Assembly (NCBI RefSeq): GCF_001545155.1
Contig: NZ_CP014226.1
Span: forward strand, 3,904,614 to 3,968,613
DNA: 64,000 nt
Direction: 5' to 3'
Origin: Halomonas chromatireducens
Lineage (GTDB): Bacteria; Pseudomonadota; Gammaproteobacteria; Pseudomonadales; Halomonadaceae
Shown piece after piece: positions 34,838 through 44,096 of this stretch. The first letter of the stretch is position 1; every line of letters starts with the position of its first letter. The position numbers were made by a program, and so were the translations under genes. The notes beneath the pieces were generated by a model. That model did not search any database. It saw only the letters and a program-made list of their open reading frames with translations, and was not told where the DNA came from.

Positions 34838-35587
34838 TCAGGCGCTTTCCCGGCATCCTTCCAACAACTGCAGCACCGGAACCAGCTGGCTTTCATGCAG
34901 CACCAGCACGGTGTCTACCGTGGCGTCCCTCTCGGTGGGGGAAATCACGGCGAATTCACCTTCCTCCAGATGGAATTCGTGAATCTCGCGAGGTCCGTGC
35001 GGGGTCGTGCAGCGTGCCGTGCGGTAGGAGTCATCTTCGCCGTAGGTGAGGCGGTGGTAGACCTTGAAGAACGTATAAAGATAGAGCCCCTGGTCGAAGG
35101 CGGGCCAGCGGGCGGGAATGGTGCGGGTCTCCTCGTCGAGGGCCTGGCCGTTGGCTTCGGCCTGGTTGATGGCATGCTCGAGCGGGCGGGCCAGCAGCGA
35201 GGCATTATCCTTGGGAAAAGGCTGCGAAGCCTCGAAGGCCTGGTGGTAACGATCAACCGCCTTGCGCAGGTCTTCGAGTGAGCCGATGCGATGGTCGCTG
35301 TGGTCCAGGTCGGCGGGCTCGAAGCTGCCGTTTTCCCAGCCATGGATCACCCTCAGCATTAGCTGGCCTTTGGCCATGGGCTGCAGCAGCAGGTCATCGA
35401 TGGCGACCCGCAAGTGCAGCTGCCGCTCGATCACTTGGTTGTCGAAAGCGCTGTAGGGGTCGGCGAAGATGGCATGCAACCGTCCGGGGGCGTGTTCCTT
35501 GGCTTCGGTAAACGGCATCGGTAGTCTCGGCGAGAGTGGTCGTTCGCTGGTAGCGACTGTTGTATCATCACTCGTCCCATCAATCAT
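34838..35587 (-). CDS. Conserved-looking protein of unknown function
   Basis: 249 residues, or 226 if it starts at the ATG at 35518, which gives a more compact N-terminus (MPFTEAKEHAPGRLHAIF); neither start has a clear ribosome site. No signal peptide or membrane segment. The sequence is acidic and mixed alpha/beta with a C-terminal EEGEFAVISPTERDATVDTVLVLHES region. I do not recognise the family. It is divergent from the TPP-riboswitch operon and convergent with the CMD-like gene. Confidence 0.65.
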   Translation of the reverse strand: MIDGTSDDTTVATSERPLSPRLPMPFTEAKEHAPGRLHAIFADPYSAFDNQVIERQLHLRVAIDDLLLQPMAKGQLMLRVIHGWENGSFEPADLDHSDHRIGSLEDLRKAVDRYHQAFEASQPFPKDNASLLARPLEHAINQAEANGQALDEETRTIPARWPAFDQGLYLYTFFKVYHRLTYGEDDSYRTARCTTPHGPREIHEFHLEEGEFAVISPTERDATVDTVLVLHESQLVPVLQLLEGCRESA

Positions 35588-35659
35588 GGACGCTAGACGG
35601 TTATATCGGCCATCCTGACAATAACTTGAGTTAAATTACTCGACAATCCATTCACTGTC

Positions 35660-35750
35660 GCCAGGGGAGTCCCGCCGTGCAACCGGCAGGGGCTGAGAGA
35701 GCCAAGCGCTGACCCTGGAACCTGATCCGGTTCATACCGGCGGAGGAAGT
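35660..35750 (+). ncRNA. TPP riboswitch (THI element)
   Basis: The conserved core is present in order: GGGGAGTCCCG, then GGGGCTGAGAGA (pyrimidine-sensing arm), GACCCTGGAACCTGATCCGG and TTCATACCGGCGGAGGAAGTG. The GGAGGAA ribosome site of the downstream gene (ATG 35756) is built into the 3' side, so thiamine pyrophosphate binding should block translation initiation of the SSS transporter. Confidence 0.95.
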
Positions 35751-35755
35751 GCGAC

Positions 35756-37159
35756 ATGCCCTACCTGACGTCTGCCGTGCTCGGCGCGGCGCTGCTCTGC
35801 TTTGCCTATCTGGGCCTGCGCGCCCGGCGGGCCGACGGCCTGCTCGATGACTACGTGACTGCCCGCAACTCCCAGGGAGCCCAGGCCATCGGCCTGTCGT
35901 TCCTGGCCTCCAGCATGGGGGCCTGGATCCTCTTTGCGCCGCCGGAGATCGGCGCCTTCGTCGGGCCTGTGGCGCTGGCTGGCTACGCCATCGGCTCGTC
36001 GCTGCCGTTCCTGATACTGGGACTCTACGGCCCCGCCATCCGACGCCACCTGCCGCAGGGACGCAGCATCGGTGAATTCGCCGAGGCCTGCTATGGCGCC
36101 GGGGTGCGGCGCTGGGTCTCCTTCGTTTCCGTTGCCTACATGGCCATCTTCCTGGCCGCCGAGCTAACTGCCATCGGCGCCATTGCCGCGCTGCTCTCCG
36201 ATGTGCCGCCTTCACTGGTGATCCTCGGCGTGGCGGTGGTCACCCTGGTCTACACCACCCTTGGCGGCCTGCGGGCGAGCCTGGCCACCGATCGCTGGCA
36301 GGCCTGGCTGCTGCTGGCCCTGCTGGTACTGGTCGGCGGCGTGGCCTGGTGGTGGCTGCCGCCCATGCCCGCCGGGGCGATCATGCCCTCGATTCCCACC
36401 GGCAGCGCACTCTCCGTGGCGCTGACCCTGGTGATCGCGGTCACCGCGGCCAACCTCTTCCACCAGGGCTACTGGCAGCGTATCTGGGCGGCCGAGGATG
36501 ACCGCGCCCTGGGCCGCGGGGCGCTGCTGGGTGGGGCCAGCAGCCTGCTGGTGGTGATGGCCATCGGCGGGTTGGGCATGCTGGCGGCCATGCATGCGCT
36601 GCCGCTGGGCGAGCCGCCGATCCCCTTCTTCGCACTGCTCTCCGCCGCGCCGGCCTGGCTGGGCCTTCCGGCTCTGGTGCTGGCGGTAACGCTGGGTGCC
36701 TCCAGCGTGGATACCCCGCAGAACGCCATCGCCTCCATGGCTGTGGCCAGCTCCGGGGGGCGCGGGCTCTCGGTTCGCGGGGCACGGCTCGTCACGGTGG
36801 CGCTGATGGCACCGGTGGCATGGGTGGCCCTTCAGGGCTTCTCGGTGCTGCGGCTGTTCCTGATCGCCGACCTGCTCTGCGCGGCCATCGTGGTGCCGGT
36901 GCTGCTGGGCCTGTGGCGGCGCATGTCACCGCTGGCGGCGGTGGCCGGCGGCGTGGCGGGCCTGCTTGGCGCGGTGGTGCCGGGATGGGTTGCCCAGGGC
37001 AGCCTGGCCGCCGGTGTGCTGGCGGCGAGCTTCCCCGACAGCATTCCCACCCTGGCGCCGTTCCTCGGTGCGCTGCTCGCTTCCACCCTGGCCAGCCTGC
37101 TGATCGCCTGGCTGCGCCCCGGGACGAAATTTCACCTGGCAAGCAAGGGAGACGCCTGA
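35756..37159 (+). CDS. SSS-family transporter under TPP control (thiamine or HMP precursor)
   Basis: 467 residues with about 13 membrane segments and an SSS core (LSFLASSMGAWILFAPPEIGAF; FHQGYWQRIWAA; GASSVDTPQNA). The TPP riboswitch directly upstream and tenA directly downstream (TGATG overlap) point to uptake of thiamine, hydroxymethylpyrimidine or a degraded thiamine precursor. The family alone would not reveal this; the assignment is by regulation and context. Confidence 0.85.
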   Translation: MPYLTSAVLGAALLCFAYLGLRARRADGLLDDYVTARNSQGAQAIGLSFLASSMGAWILFAPPEIGAFVGPVALAGYAIGSSLPFLILGLYGPAIRRHLPQGRSIGEFAEACYGAGVRRWVSFVSVAYMAIFLAAELTAIGAIAALLSDVPPSLVILGVAVVTLVYTTLGGLRASLATDRWQAWLLLALLVLVGGVAWWWLPPMPAGAIMPSIPTGSALSVALTLVIAVTAANLFHQGYWQRIWAAEDDRALGRGALLGGASSLLVVMAIGGLGMLAAMHALPLGEPPIPFFALLSAAPAWLGLPALVLAVTLGASSVDTPQNAIASMAVASSGGRGLSVRGARLVTVALMAPVAWVALQGFSVLRLFLIADLLCAAIVVPVLLGLWRRMSPLAAVAGGVAGLLGAVVPGWVAQGSLAAGVLAASFPDSIPTLAPFLGALLASTLASLLIAWLRPGTKFHLASKGDA

Positions 37160-37854
37160 TGACGACACGCTCTGACTGGAACGCCTGGGCCGCCAGCCGT
37201 GAATCGGCGCGCATCACCGACTGGCTTCGCGAGATCAGCGAGCCGGACTGGTCGGCCACGGTGAACCACCCGCTGTTCGACGCCCTGGCCGAGGGGCGGC
37301 TTGTGGGGGGCGACTTTGCCGCCTACATGGTGCAGGACTACGGCTTCGTCGATCCCTTTACCGCCCTGATCGGCCACGCTATCGGCCACGCGCCGAGCAT
37401 GGCGGACCGGGTAGTGCTGGGCCAGTTCATGGGCATGCTGACCAGCGACGAGAACAGCACCTTCCAGCGCACCTTCGACGCCTTCGAGGTGCCTGCGTCC
37501 CTGCGCGAGGCGCCGGATTACCTGCCGCAGACCCTGGCGTTTCGCGAGCTGCTGCACGACACCGGCCAGGGCGGCGACTACGCCGAGATCCTGACGGTGC
37601 TGGTGGTCACCGAGTGGGTCTACCTCGAGTGGGCGCTGCGGGTGACCCGCGTAGACGGGCTGCACCCGTTGATGGGGGAGTGGATCGATCTGCACGACAA
37701 CCCCGCCTTTCAGGAGTTCGTGGCCTGGCTGCGCCAGCGCCTGGACGAGGAGGCGGCGGCGCTCGATGACACCGCCTTCGCTCGGATGGCCGAGCGCTTC
37801 CGCGACACCGTGGCGAAGGAGCGTGCCTTCCACGACGCCGTGCAGCCGCGCTGA
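37159..37854 (+). CDS. tenA: TenA-family protein, Cys-less (TenA_E type)
   Basis: 231-residue TenA/thiaminase-II fold used in salvage of pyrimidine moieties from damaged thiamine. Segments: NHPLFDALAEGRL, YMVQDYGFVDPF, the helix DYAEILTVLVVTEWVYLEWA. The usual catalytic Cys before the WxY segment is absent and a Glu sits there, as in TenA_E proteins, so the substrate may be a formamido- or aminopyrimidine rather than thiamine. Translationally coupled to the transporter. Confidence 0.87.
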   Translation: MTTRSDWNAWAASRESARITDWLREISEPDWSATVNHPLFDALAEGRLVGGDFAAYMVQDYGFVDPFTALIGHAIGHAPSMADRVVLGQFMGMLTSDENSTFQRTFDAFEVPASLREAPDYLPQTLAFRELLHDTGQGGDYAEILTVLVVTEWVYLEWALRVTRVDGLHPLMGEWIDLHDNPAFQEFVAWLRQRLDEEAAALDDTAFARMAERFRDTVAKERAFHDAVQPR

Positions 37855-37983
37855 GGCAGAGCGCGCAGGTGCAGTCGCCGCCTCGTCTTGTGGCAAGACA
37901 TGACGGTTTGGCATGGACAGCCGTCCCGTCTGCGGTCCACCCTCTCTCTATTACCTCCCCTGAACAACGATAGAGGAAGCATC

Positions 37984-39672
37984 ATGAGCGATACGCCCGA
38001 GGATCCGCGCCGCCGTCATTCCGCCCCGGTAGTGGATGGGGTCGGCAAGTCCGCCAGCCGTGCCATGCTGCGTGCGGTGGGCTTCACCGATGAGGATTTC
38101 AAGAAGCCCCAGGTGGGCATCGCCTCCACCTGGAGCAATCTCACGCCCTGCAACAGCCATATCCATGCCCTCGCCGAGCGGGCCAGTGACGGCGCCGACG
38201 CGGCCGGCGGCAAGGGGGTGATCTTCAACACCATCACCATCTCCGACGGTATCGCCAACGGCACCGAGGGCATGAAGTATTCGCTGGTATCGCGGGAGGT
38301 GATCGCCGACTCCATCGAGACCGTGGCCGGCTGTGAGGGCTTCGACGGCCTGGTGGCCATCGGCGGCTGCGACAAGAACATGCCCGGCTGCCTGATGGGG
38401 CTGGCGCGGCTCGACCGGCCCAGCGTGTTCGTCTACGGCGGTACCATCCTGCCCGGCGAGGGCCACACCGATATCGTCTCGGTGTTCGAGGCGGTGGGTG
38501 CCTACACCCGCGGAGACCTGGACCTGATCGAGGTGAAGCAGATCGAGGAGAAGGCGATTCCCGGCCCCGGCTCCTGCGGCGGCATGTACACCGCCAACAC
38601 CATGGCGTCGGCCATCGAGGCGCTGGGCATGAGCCTGCCGGGTAGCTCGGCGCAGAATGCGGTGTCCCAGGAGAAGCGCGACGACTGCGAGGCGGCGGGT
38701 GCCGCGGTACTGGAGCTGCTGGCGCGGGACATCAAGCCCTCGGACATCATGACCGGTGACGCCTTCGAGAACGCCATCACCGTGGTCATCGCCTTAGGAG
38801 GCTCCACCAATGCGGTGCTGCACCTGATCGCCATGGCCAACACCGTGGGGGTGCCGCTCTCGCTCGAGGACTTCACCGAAATCGGCAAGCGGGTGCCGGT
38901 GCTCGCCGACCTGCGCCCCAGCGGCCACTACATGATGAGCGAGCTGGTGGCGATCGGCGGCATCCAGCCGCTGATGAAGATGCTGCTCGATGCCGGGCTG
39001 CTGCATGGCGACTGCCTGACGGTCACCGGCCGGACGCTGGCCGAGAACCTGGCCGACGTGGCGCCCTATGCCGAGGGGCAGTCGATCATCGCGCCGCTGT
39101 CGGCACCGCTGAAGGCCGAGAGCCACCTGCGGATCCTCTACGGCAACCTGGCGCCCGAAGGGGCCGTGGCCAAGATCACCGGCAAGGAAGGCACGCGCTT
39201 TACCGGCAGTGCGCGGGTGTTCGGCTCGGAGGAGGAGGCCCAGGCACGCATCAACGACGGCACGGTGGTGGCCGGTGACGTGGTGGTGATCCGCTACGAG
39301 GGACCCAAGGGCGGACCCGGCATGCGCGAGATGCTCACCCCGACCTCGGCGATCATGGGCCGGGGGCTCGGCAACGACGTGGCCTTGATCACCGACGGGC
39401 GCTTCTCCGGCGGCAGCCATGGCTTCGTGGTCGGCCACGTGTCGCCCGAGGCCTTCGATGGCGGGCCGCTGGCGCTGGTCGAGAACGGCGACACCATCAC
39501 CATCGACGCCGAGGCCAATACCATCGAGGTGGCGATCGATGACGGCGAGATGCAGCGGCGTCGGGCCGCCTGGCGGCAGCCGGCACCACGCTATACCCGC
39601 GGTGTGTTGGCCAAGTACGCCAGGACGGTCAGCTCCGCCTCTACCGGTGCGGTGACCGACCGGCTGGATTGA
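37984..39672 (+). CDS. ilvD: Dihydroxy-acid dehydratase
   Basis: 562 residues; converts 2,3-dihydroxy-isovalerate or -methylvalerate to the 2-keto acid in valine and isoleucine synthesis. Iron-sulfur cysteines: LTPCNSH (about residue 56), [10 protein letters not shown] (about 124-131) and GPGSCGGMY (about 197). The C-terminal SGGSHGF and GRFSGG motifs are intact. The short form (about 560 rather than 610 residues) is the [2Fe-2S]-type subfamily by length. Own terminator-like hairpin follows. Confidence 0.94.
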   Translation: MSDTPEDPRRRHSAPVVDGVGKSASRAMLRAVGFTDEDFKKPQVGIASTWSNLTPCNSHIHALAERASDGADAAGGKGVIFNTITISDGIANGTEGMKYSLVSREVIADSIETVAGCEGFDGLVAIGGCDKNMPGCLMGLARLDRPSVFVYGGTILPGEGHTDIVSVFEAVGAYTRGDLDLIEVKQIEEKAIPGPGSCGGMYTANTMASAIEALGMSLPGSSAQNAVSQEKRDDCEAAGAAVLELLARDIKPSDIMTGDAFENAITVVIALGGSTNAVLHLIAMANTVGVPLSLEDFTEIGKRVPVLADLRPSGHYMMSELVAIGGIQPLMKMLLDAGLLHGDCLTVTGRTLAENLADVAPYAEGQSIIAPLSAPLKAESHLRILYGNLAPEGAVAKITGKEGTRFTGSARVFGSEEEAQARINDGTVVAGDVVVIRYEGPKGGPGMREMLTPTSAIMGRGLGNDVALITDGRFSGGSHGFVVGHVSPEAFDGGPLALVENGDTITIDAEANTIEVAIDDGEMQRRRAAWRQPAPRYTRGVLAKYARTVSSASTGAVTDRLD

Positions 39673-39705
39673 TTCGCCTCGCCATCCACTAAGCATCACT
39701 TTCTA

Positions 39706-39742
39706 GCCCCCTATCGGTTTCCCGGTGGGGGCGGTCCGATTT
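39706..39742 (+). terminator. Terminator-like hairpin after ilvD
   Basis: GCCCCC at 39706 pairs with GGGGGC at 39727-39732 around a TATCGGTTTCCCGGT inner segment, followed by GGTCCGATTTT. It lies 34 bp after the ilvD stop. Confidence 0.6.
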
Positions 39743-39864
39743 TGCAGGATATCCATCCTTTCCTGGAGTGTGGCTACCGAACTGGACTTGTCTGCAGAGA
39801 ACAAGGCTGGTAGCTATGTTCGCTTCTCGCCACCCGGCGAGAGAGTCGGAACAGGGAGGCACCC

Positions 39865-40536
39865 ATGTATCTGCTGCTGGTGGACGATGATGAACGCCTG
39901 ACACGGTTGCTGGACCATATGCTGCGTCAGGCGGGCCATACGGTGGATGTGGCACATGACGGACGCATGGCGGTGGCACTGATGCAGCAGGGCGACTATG
40001 ACCTGCTGGTGCTTGACTGGATGCTGCCCTACGAAGACGGGGTGGCGCTGTGCGAGCGGGCCCGGGCCAGCGGTTTCGAGGGCGGCATCCTGATGCTGAC
40101 TGCGCGTGACGCCCTGGAGGACCGCCTGGAGGGATTCGCCGTCGGTGCCGACGACTACTTGCTCAAGCCCTTCGAGCCTGAGGAGTTGATGGCACGCCTC
40201 GAGGCGCTGGGGCGACGGGCTCGTCGGCCTCTGGATGGCCGCCGATTGCAGGTCGGCGACTGGGTGCTGGATTGCGACGAGAGGCGCGTCGAACATCGGG
40301 GCCGTGCTGTCGAGCTGACCCAGCGGGAGTTCCAGTTGCTCGAGCTGTTGATGCGCCGGGCGAGTCATAGCGTGCCACGCGAGCTGATCTACGAGCGGCT
40401 CTGGGGACGCGACCAGGTGGTCACCGACAACGCTCTGGATGCGACCCTGCGCCTGCTGCGACGCAAGCTTTCCCGTTGCGCTACCCGGCAGCCCATCGAG
40501 ACTCTACGAGGGTTGGGCTACCGCTTTACGCCCTGA
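39865..40536 (+). CDS. OmpR/PhoB-family response regulator
   Basis: 223 residues: receiver domain with acidic pocket (LVDDDE), phosphoacceptor Asp51 (LLVLDWMLP) and conserved Lys in LLKPFEP, then a winged-helix DNA-binding domain (EFQLLELLMRRASHSVPRELIYERLW; TLRLLRRKL; LRGLGYRF). The partner kinase starts 71 bp downstream. QseB/PmrA-like in architecture, but the stimulus is not evident. Confidence 0.93.
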   Translation: MYLLLVDDDERLTRLLDHMLRQAGHTVDVAHDGRMAVALMQQGDYDLLVLDWMLPYEDGVALCERARASGFEGGILMLTARDALEDRLEGFAVGADDYLLKPFEPEELMARLEALGRRARRPLDGRRLQVGDWVLDCDERRVEHRGRAVELTQREFQLLELLMRRASHSVPRELIYERLWGRDQVVTDNALDATLRLLRRKLSRCATRQPIETLRGLGYRFTP

Positions 40537-40607
40537 GTCGCACTTTCAGGCGACTTTCAGCTTCCCCGGGTATGCTGAGGGGCCAATTCAATTTTTCGGA
40601 AACCTGC

Positions 40608-41939
40608 ATGTCTCGCCCGGATCCACCCCATCACGATCTCCGCCAGTTGGAGGCTAGCCGCCGCCGCCTGGCCTGGCGCTATGCCCTGGGCATGGCGATG
40701 GGGCTTTGCACCGTGCTGCTGGTCGGCTATCTGATGCACTCGGCACTGGTCAAGCAGTCGCTGAAGAGCGAACTTGTGCAGCTTGCCCAGCGCGAGGCAG
40801 AGGTCCATAAGCCGGACCTGGAAGCCTGGATGGAGGGGCGGCGCGGTCCCGATGACGTCAGCATCGGCTTTCGCCCCCATCGCACCGCCTTCTATTATAT
40901 TCTTGGGCCAGATGCGCGGCTGGTACACGGCAACGAGACTCGCCCGGCTCTGCGTGAAGAGGTGCTGGCACTGCTCAAGGGCAACGCCCTGCCCCGGGGG
41001 CGGGTGGTCTTCGAGGAGATCCTTGCCGACGAGGAGGGTGCCCTGCAGTTGGCCCTGCTGCGCCACCCGGTAAAGGACAGCGAGGGGCGCTACCTGGGCA
41101 GTGTCTACGCCGCCACTGATGTGGGGGGTAGCCTGGTTCATCTGGAGCAATTGCTGGTCCTGTTGCTGGGGCTGGCGCTGGGCTTCGTGGTGCTGGCAGG
41201 GCTAGGCGGCTGGTGGATGGCGGATCGCAGCCTGCTGCCCCTGCAGCAGGCGCTGCGCCAGCAGCGCGAGTTCATCGCCAGCGCCTCCCATGAGCTGCGC
41301 GCACCGCTGACTGTGATGAACACCGCCCTGGCCCTGGTGGAGCGGGAGGGTCGTGAGCGTCTGGACAACTTCCATCACCAGACCCTGGTAGATGCCCGGG
41401 ATGAGGTGCGCCGCCTGGGGCGACTGGCGGAGGAACTGCTGCTGCTGGCCAGGATAGATGCCGGAGGGGTATCGCAGCGCCACGAGCACCTGCCACTGGA
41501 TGAGGTGGTGCAGCGCCAGGTGCGCCTGCGCCAGCCCCAGGCCGAGTCTCGGCAGCAGTCGCTCAGCATGACTCTGGAGCCGGGACTTTGCGTGGTTGGG
41601 GACGCCGATCTGCTGGCACGTCTGATAGGGGCCGGGCTGGACAACGCCGTGGCTTACACCCCGAAGTATGGGCGCATCGAGGTACGCTTGCAGGCTCGGG
41701 CGGGGCGGGCGCGCCTGGAGATCGTCGACACAGGCCCCGGCATGAGCGAAGCCCAGCTGGCGCGGGCCTTCGAGCGCTTCTACCGCGGCGACCCCTCCCG
41801 ACAGCGCCATCAGGCGGGAGCAGGGCTGGGGCTGGCCATCATTGATGAGGTGGCACGTCAGCATGGCGGTGAGGCGCAGTTGTTCTCCCGGGAGGGCGAG
41901 GGCACCCGCCTGGTGGTGACCCTGCCGCTGGCTATCTGA
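40608..41939 (+). CDS. Sensor histidine kinase
   Basis: 443-residue membrane kinase. TM1 (about residues 26-46), a periplasmic loop of about 130 residues, TM2 near residue 190, then the H-box ASASHELRAPLTVM with His near residue 228. The ATPase domain has GAGLDNAVAYTP, DTGPGM and AGLGLAI. The ATG at 40608 (MSRPDPP) is chosen over upstream in-frame starts that overlap the response-regulator gene. Followed by an exported protein that may be its target. Confidence 0.92.
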   Translation: MSRPDPPHHDLRQLEASRRRLAWRYALGMAMGLCTVLLVGYLMHSALVKQSLKSELVQLAQREAEVHKPDLEAWMEGRRGPDDVSIGFRPHRTAFYYILGPDARLVHGNETRPALREEVLALLKGNALPRGRVVFEEILADEEGALQLALLRHPVKDSEGRYLGSVYAATDVGGSLVHLEQLLVLLLGLALGFVVLAGLGGWWMADRSLLPLQQALRQQREFIASASHELRAPLTVMNTALALVEREGRERLDNFHHQTLVDARDEVRRLGRLAEELLLLARIDAGGVSQRHEHLPLDEVVQRQVRLRQPQAESRQQSLSMTLEPGLCVVGDADLLARLIGAGLDNAVAYTPKYGRIEVRLQARAGRARLEIVDTGPGMSEAQLARAFERFYRGDPSRQRHQAGAGLGLAIIDEVARQHGGEAQLFSREGEGTRLVVTLPLAI

Positions 41940-42022
41940 ACGGCTTTCAGTTGGATTTCAGGAAGGCGAGTTAGGGTGAGGACTCGGCATCGTGTGATGT
42001 CATGGCCAACAAGGAGACTTCT

Positions 42023-43504
42023 ATGACCCTTACACCGCCTGTTTCCCGTTCCCTAATGCGTACCGCCGTGGCCGCCGGCATGGGCAGCCTGGCCCTGACC
42101 AGCCTGTCGGCACTAGCCAACTACGACACCCTGCCGGAGGCGACCGGCGTCGACCTGCCGATCCCGGCCCAGGTCGATGCCGACGGCGAGGCGCTGTTCT
42201 ATCAGGAGGCGCTCTACCATCGCGACATCTCCGCCGTGCAACATGCCATGGCCAGTGTCGGGCGCATCATGCGTGACAGCGAGATGGGCCACGAAGGCTA
42301 TGACGCCAGCCTGGCCGACGAGCCCATGGCGGCTCAGGGCCAGGCATGGCTAGATCTGCAGCATCAGGCTTCGGCCTTCTTCACTGACGAGGGCGCCGTG
42401 GGAACCATGGTCCAGGAGGAAGGCGAGTGGGTCCCCGGGCGCGAGATGAGCCTGGCCGACCTTGCCCAGGCTGCCTTCAGTTACCACATGCACCACAGCG
42501 GCGGTCGCTGGGCCGAACACGGCCTCGAGAACGCCATCACCCACGGCCCGGCCGGCTACCTCGGGGCCATCACCCAGCGTCTCTACCAGGATCACTATGG
42601 CCAGCGCGGCTTCCAGGACGTTGGCCGCGAGCGCGACGCCGCCAGCATGGCCCATGGCCTGGATGTGCTCCACAGCCTGGCCTACTCCTGGGTGCGCTGG
42701 CACAAGCCGGGCGGTGCCGATGACATGGGTCAGCTCAGCGAAGAGGTCATGGAGGCCGCCCATGGCATTACCCTCGAGCGCCTGGTGGCGATCAGCCGCA
42801 ACCTGGCCGGCACACTGGATGAGGCCTGGGACTACGAGAGGAAGATCTACGACCTGGACAACGACGGCGCCTATCACCTGGACACCCTGGGCAGCCTGGT
42901 GCGCGGCCACAAGGCGCTCTACGAGATCCTTTACGTCTTCGGTGACGACGATGACAGGGAACTGGCCGAGCGGCTATTCGAGCGCAAGGCGGAGATGACC
43001 CTGGCACTGCTGGACAGTGACGAGGCAGTTCGCGACTGGGGCCTGGCTGAACGCGTCGTCTTCACTTCTGAGGGCGTCAGGGTCGACAGTGATCGGATTG
43101 ACACCGAGAGTCAGTGGCGCTTTCTGAACCACTTCACCGGCGGCTTCGGCACTCTGCGCGAGCGAGACGGCACCTCCAGTTTCCTGGAGACCCGGCCTGA
43201 GCTTGGTGAGCGCATCGGCGAACTGAGTGACCGACTGCTTCAAGCTGCCCTGGACCATCAACTGGGCGAGGATGGTCTGATGCATCGCCGCTTGTCTGTG
43301 GAAGACGGCGAGGTGATCGATGATCGCCATCAGGTGGCTGCCATCGCCTGGTTCGCCACCACGGCGAGTAACGCCTACCGTAGCGGTGAACTCTTCGAGC
43401 GCCCCGGCGACTGGGCTGATGACACCGAGCTTGAGATGCGAAGCCGTGAGCTCTATGACGCCATCCGTGCCAACAACGACTGGCTGCTGACCCTGCTTGA
43501 CTGA
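42023..43504 (+). CDS. Large exported protein of unknown function
   Basis: 493 residues with an N-terminal signal (LMRTAVAAGMGSLALTSLSALA). The ATG at 42023 has AAGGAG at the right spacing; the ATG at 42002 does not. The mature protein is acidic, His- and Trp-rich in places (YHMHHSGGRWAEHGLENAITHGPAGY) and probably all-alpha. No family recognised. It lies 83 bp after a two-component pair, suggesting induction by it, and a double hairpin ends the unit. Confidence 0.75.
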   Translation: MTLTPPVSRSLMRTAVAAGMGSLALTSLSALANYDTLPEATGVDLPIPAQVDADGEALFYQEALYHRDISAVQHAMASVGRIMRDSEMGHEGYDASLADEPMAAQGQAWLDLQHQASAFFTDEGAVGTMVQEEGEWVPGREMSLADLAQAAFSYHMHHSGGRWAEHGLENAITHGPAGYLGAITQRLYQDHYGQRGFQDVGRERDAASMAHGLDVLHSLAYSWVRWHKPGGADDMGQLSEEVMEAAHGITLERLVAISRNLAGTLDEAWDYERKIYDLDNDGAYHLDTLGSLVRGHKALYEILYVFGDDDDRELAERLFERKAEMTLALLDSDEAVRDWGLAERVVFTSEGVRVDSDRIDTESQWRFLNHFTGGFGTLRERDGTSSFLETRPELGERIGELSDRLLQAALDHQLGEDGLMHRRLSVEDGEVIDDRHQVAAIAWFATTASNAYRSGELFERPGDWADDTELEMRSRELYDAIRANNDWLLTLLD

Positions 43505-43530
43505 GGGTTTCCACTAGCAGAATACCGAAG

Positions 43531-43586
43531 AGCGCCCTGTGGGCGCTCATTAAGCCGGCACCCAGCTTGCGAGGCTGGGTGCCGGC
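43531..43586. terminator. Double hairpin between convergent genes
   Basis: Two stems follow each other: AGCGCCC-tgt-GGGCGCT (43531-43547) and GCCGGCACCCAGC-ttgcgag-GCTGGGTGCCGGC (43554-43586). They separate the exported protein gene from the convergent small membrane protein and could stop transcription from both sides. Confidence 0.7.
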
Positions 43587-43620
43587 CAGCTCGTTGCGAC
43601 CGGAGGGTCGCTATCGGCGA

Positions 43621-43998
43621 CTACATGCCCATGCCACCCATGCCACCCATCATGCCGCTCATGCCGGCCATTCCGATGACCATGCCGCCCACGGCGAGAA
43701 TCAGGTAGATCAGGAGCAGGACGCCGAAGATGGTGAAGTAGGTCTTCAGCTTGCCCATGGCGACCTTCATCTCGCCAGGATCACCGCTGGTGTAGACACG
43801 GCCTGCCGAGCCTGCTGCCTGCATCAGCACCACGCCGGCCCAGATGGGAATCCACGCCACGACCAGGCCGACGATGGAAAGGGCCGTCACGATCCCCGAC
43901 AGGATCAGCTTCCCGCCGGTGAGCTGCATCCAGACCTTGCCCCGGTGAGGTGGCTCGATAAGGTCGCGCAGGCCCGCCTGCGTATTGCCCTGTTCCAT
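43621..43998 (-). CDS. Small membrane protein with Gly/Met-rich tail
   Basis: 125 residues with two to three membrane helices (LILSGIVTALSIVGLVVAWIP; YFTIFGVLLLIYLILAVGGMVIG) and a C-terminal tail of Met-Gly repeats (GMSGMMGGMGGMGM). The ATG at 43998 has AGGGGGAA upstream. It resembles DUF5362-type proteins. The tail could bind a soft metal such as copper, but this is speculation. Confidence 0.75.
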   Translation of the reverse strand: MEQGNTQAGLRDLIEPPHRGKVWMQLTGGKLILSGIVTALSIVGLVVAWIPIWAGVVLMQAAGSAGRVYTSGDPGEMKVAMGKLKTYFTIFGVLLLIYLILAVGGMVIGMAGMSGMMGGMGGMGM

Positions 43999-44096
43999 GA
44001 TGTTCCCCCTAGTGCAATGGTGGTTGCGATGCCTTGCCACTATTAGGCCGTGCCGACCGATTGTCACCCTCCGTTCGAACAGGTGGATCGCCCCAG

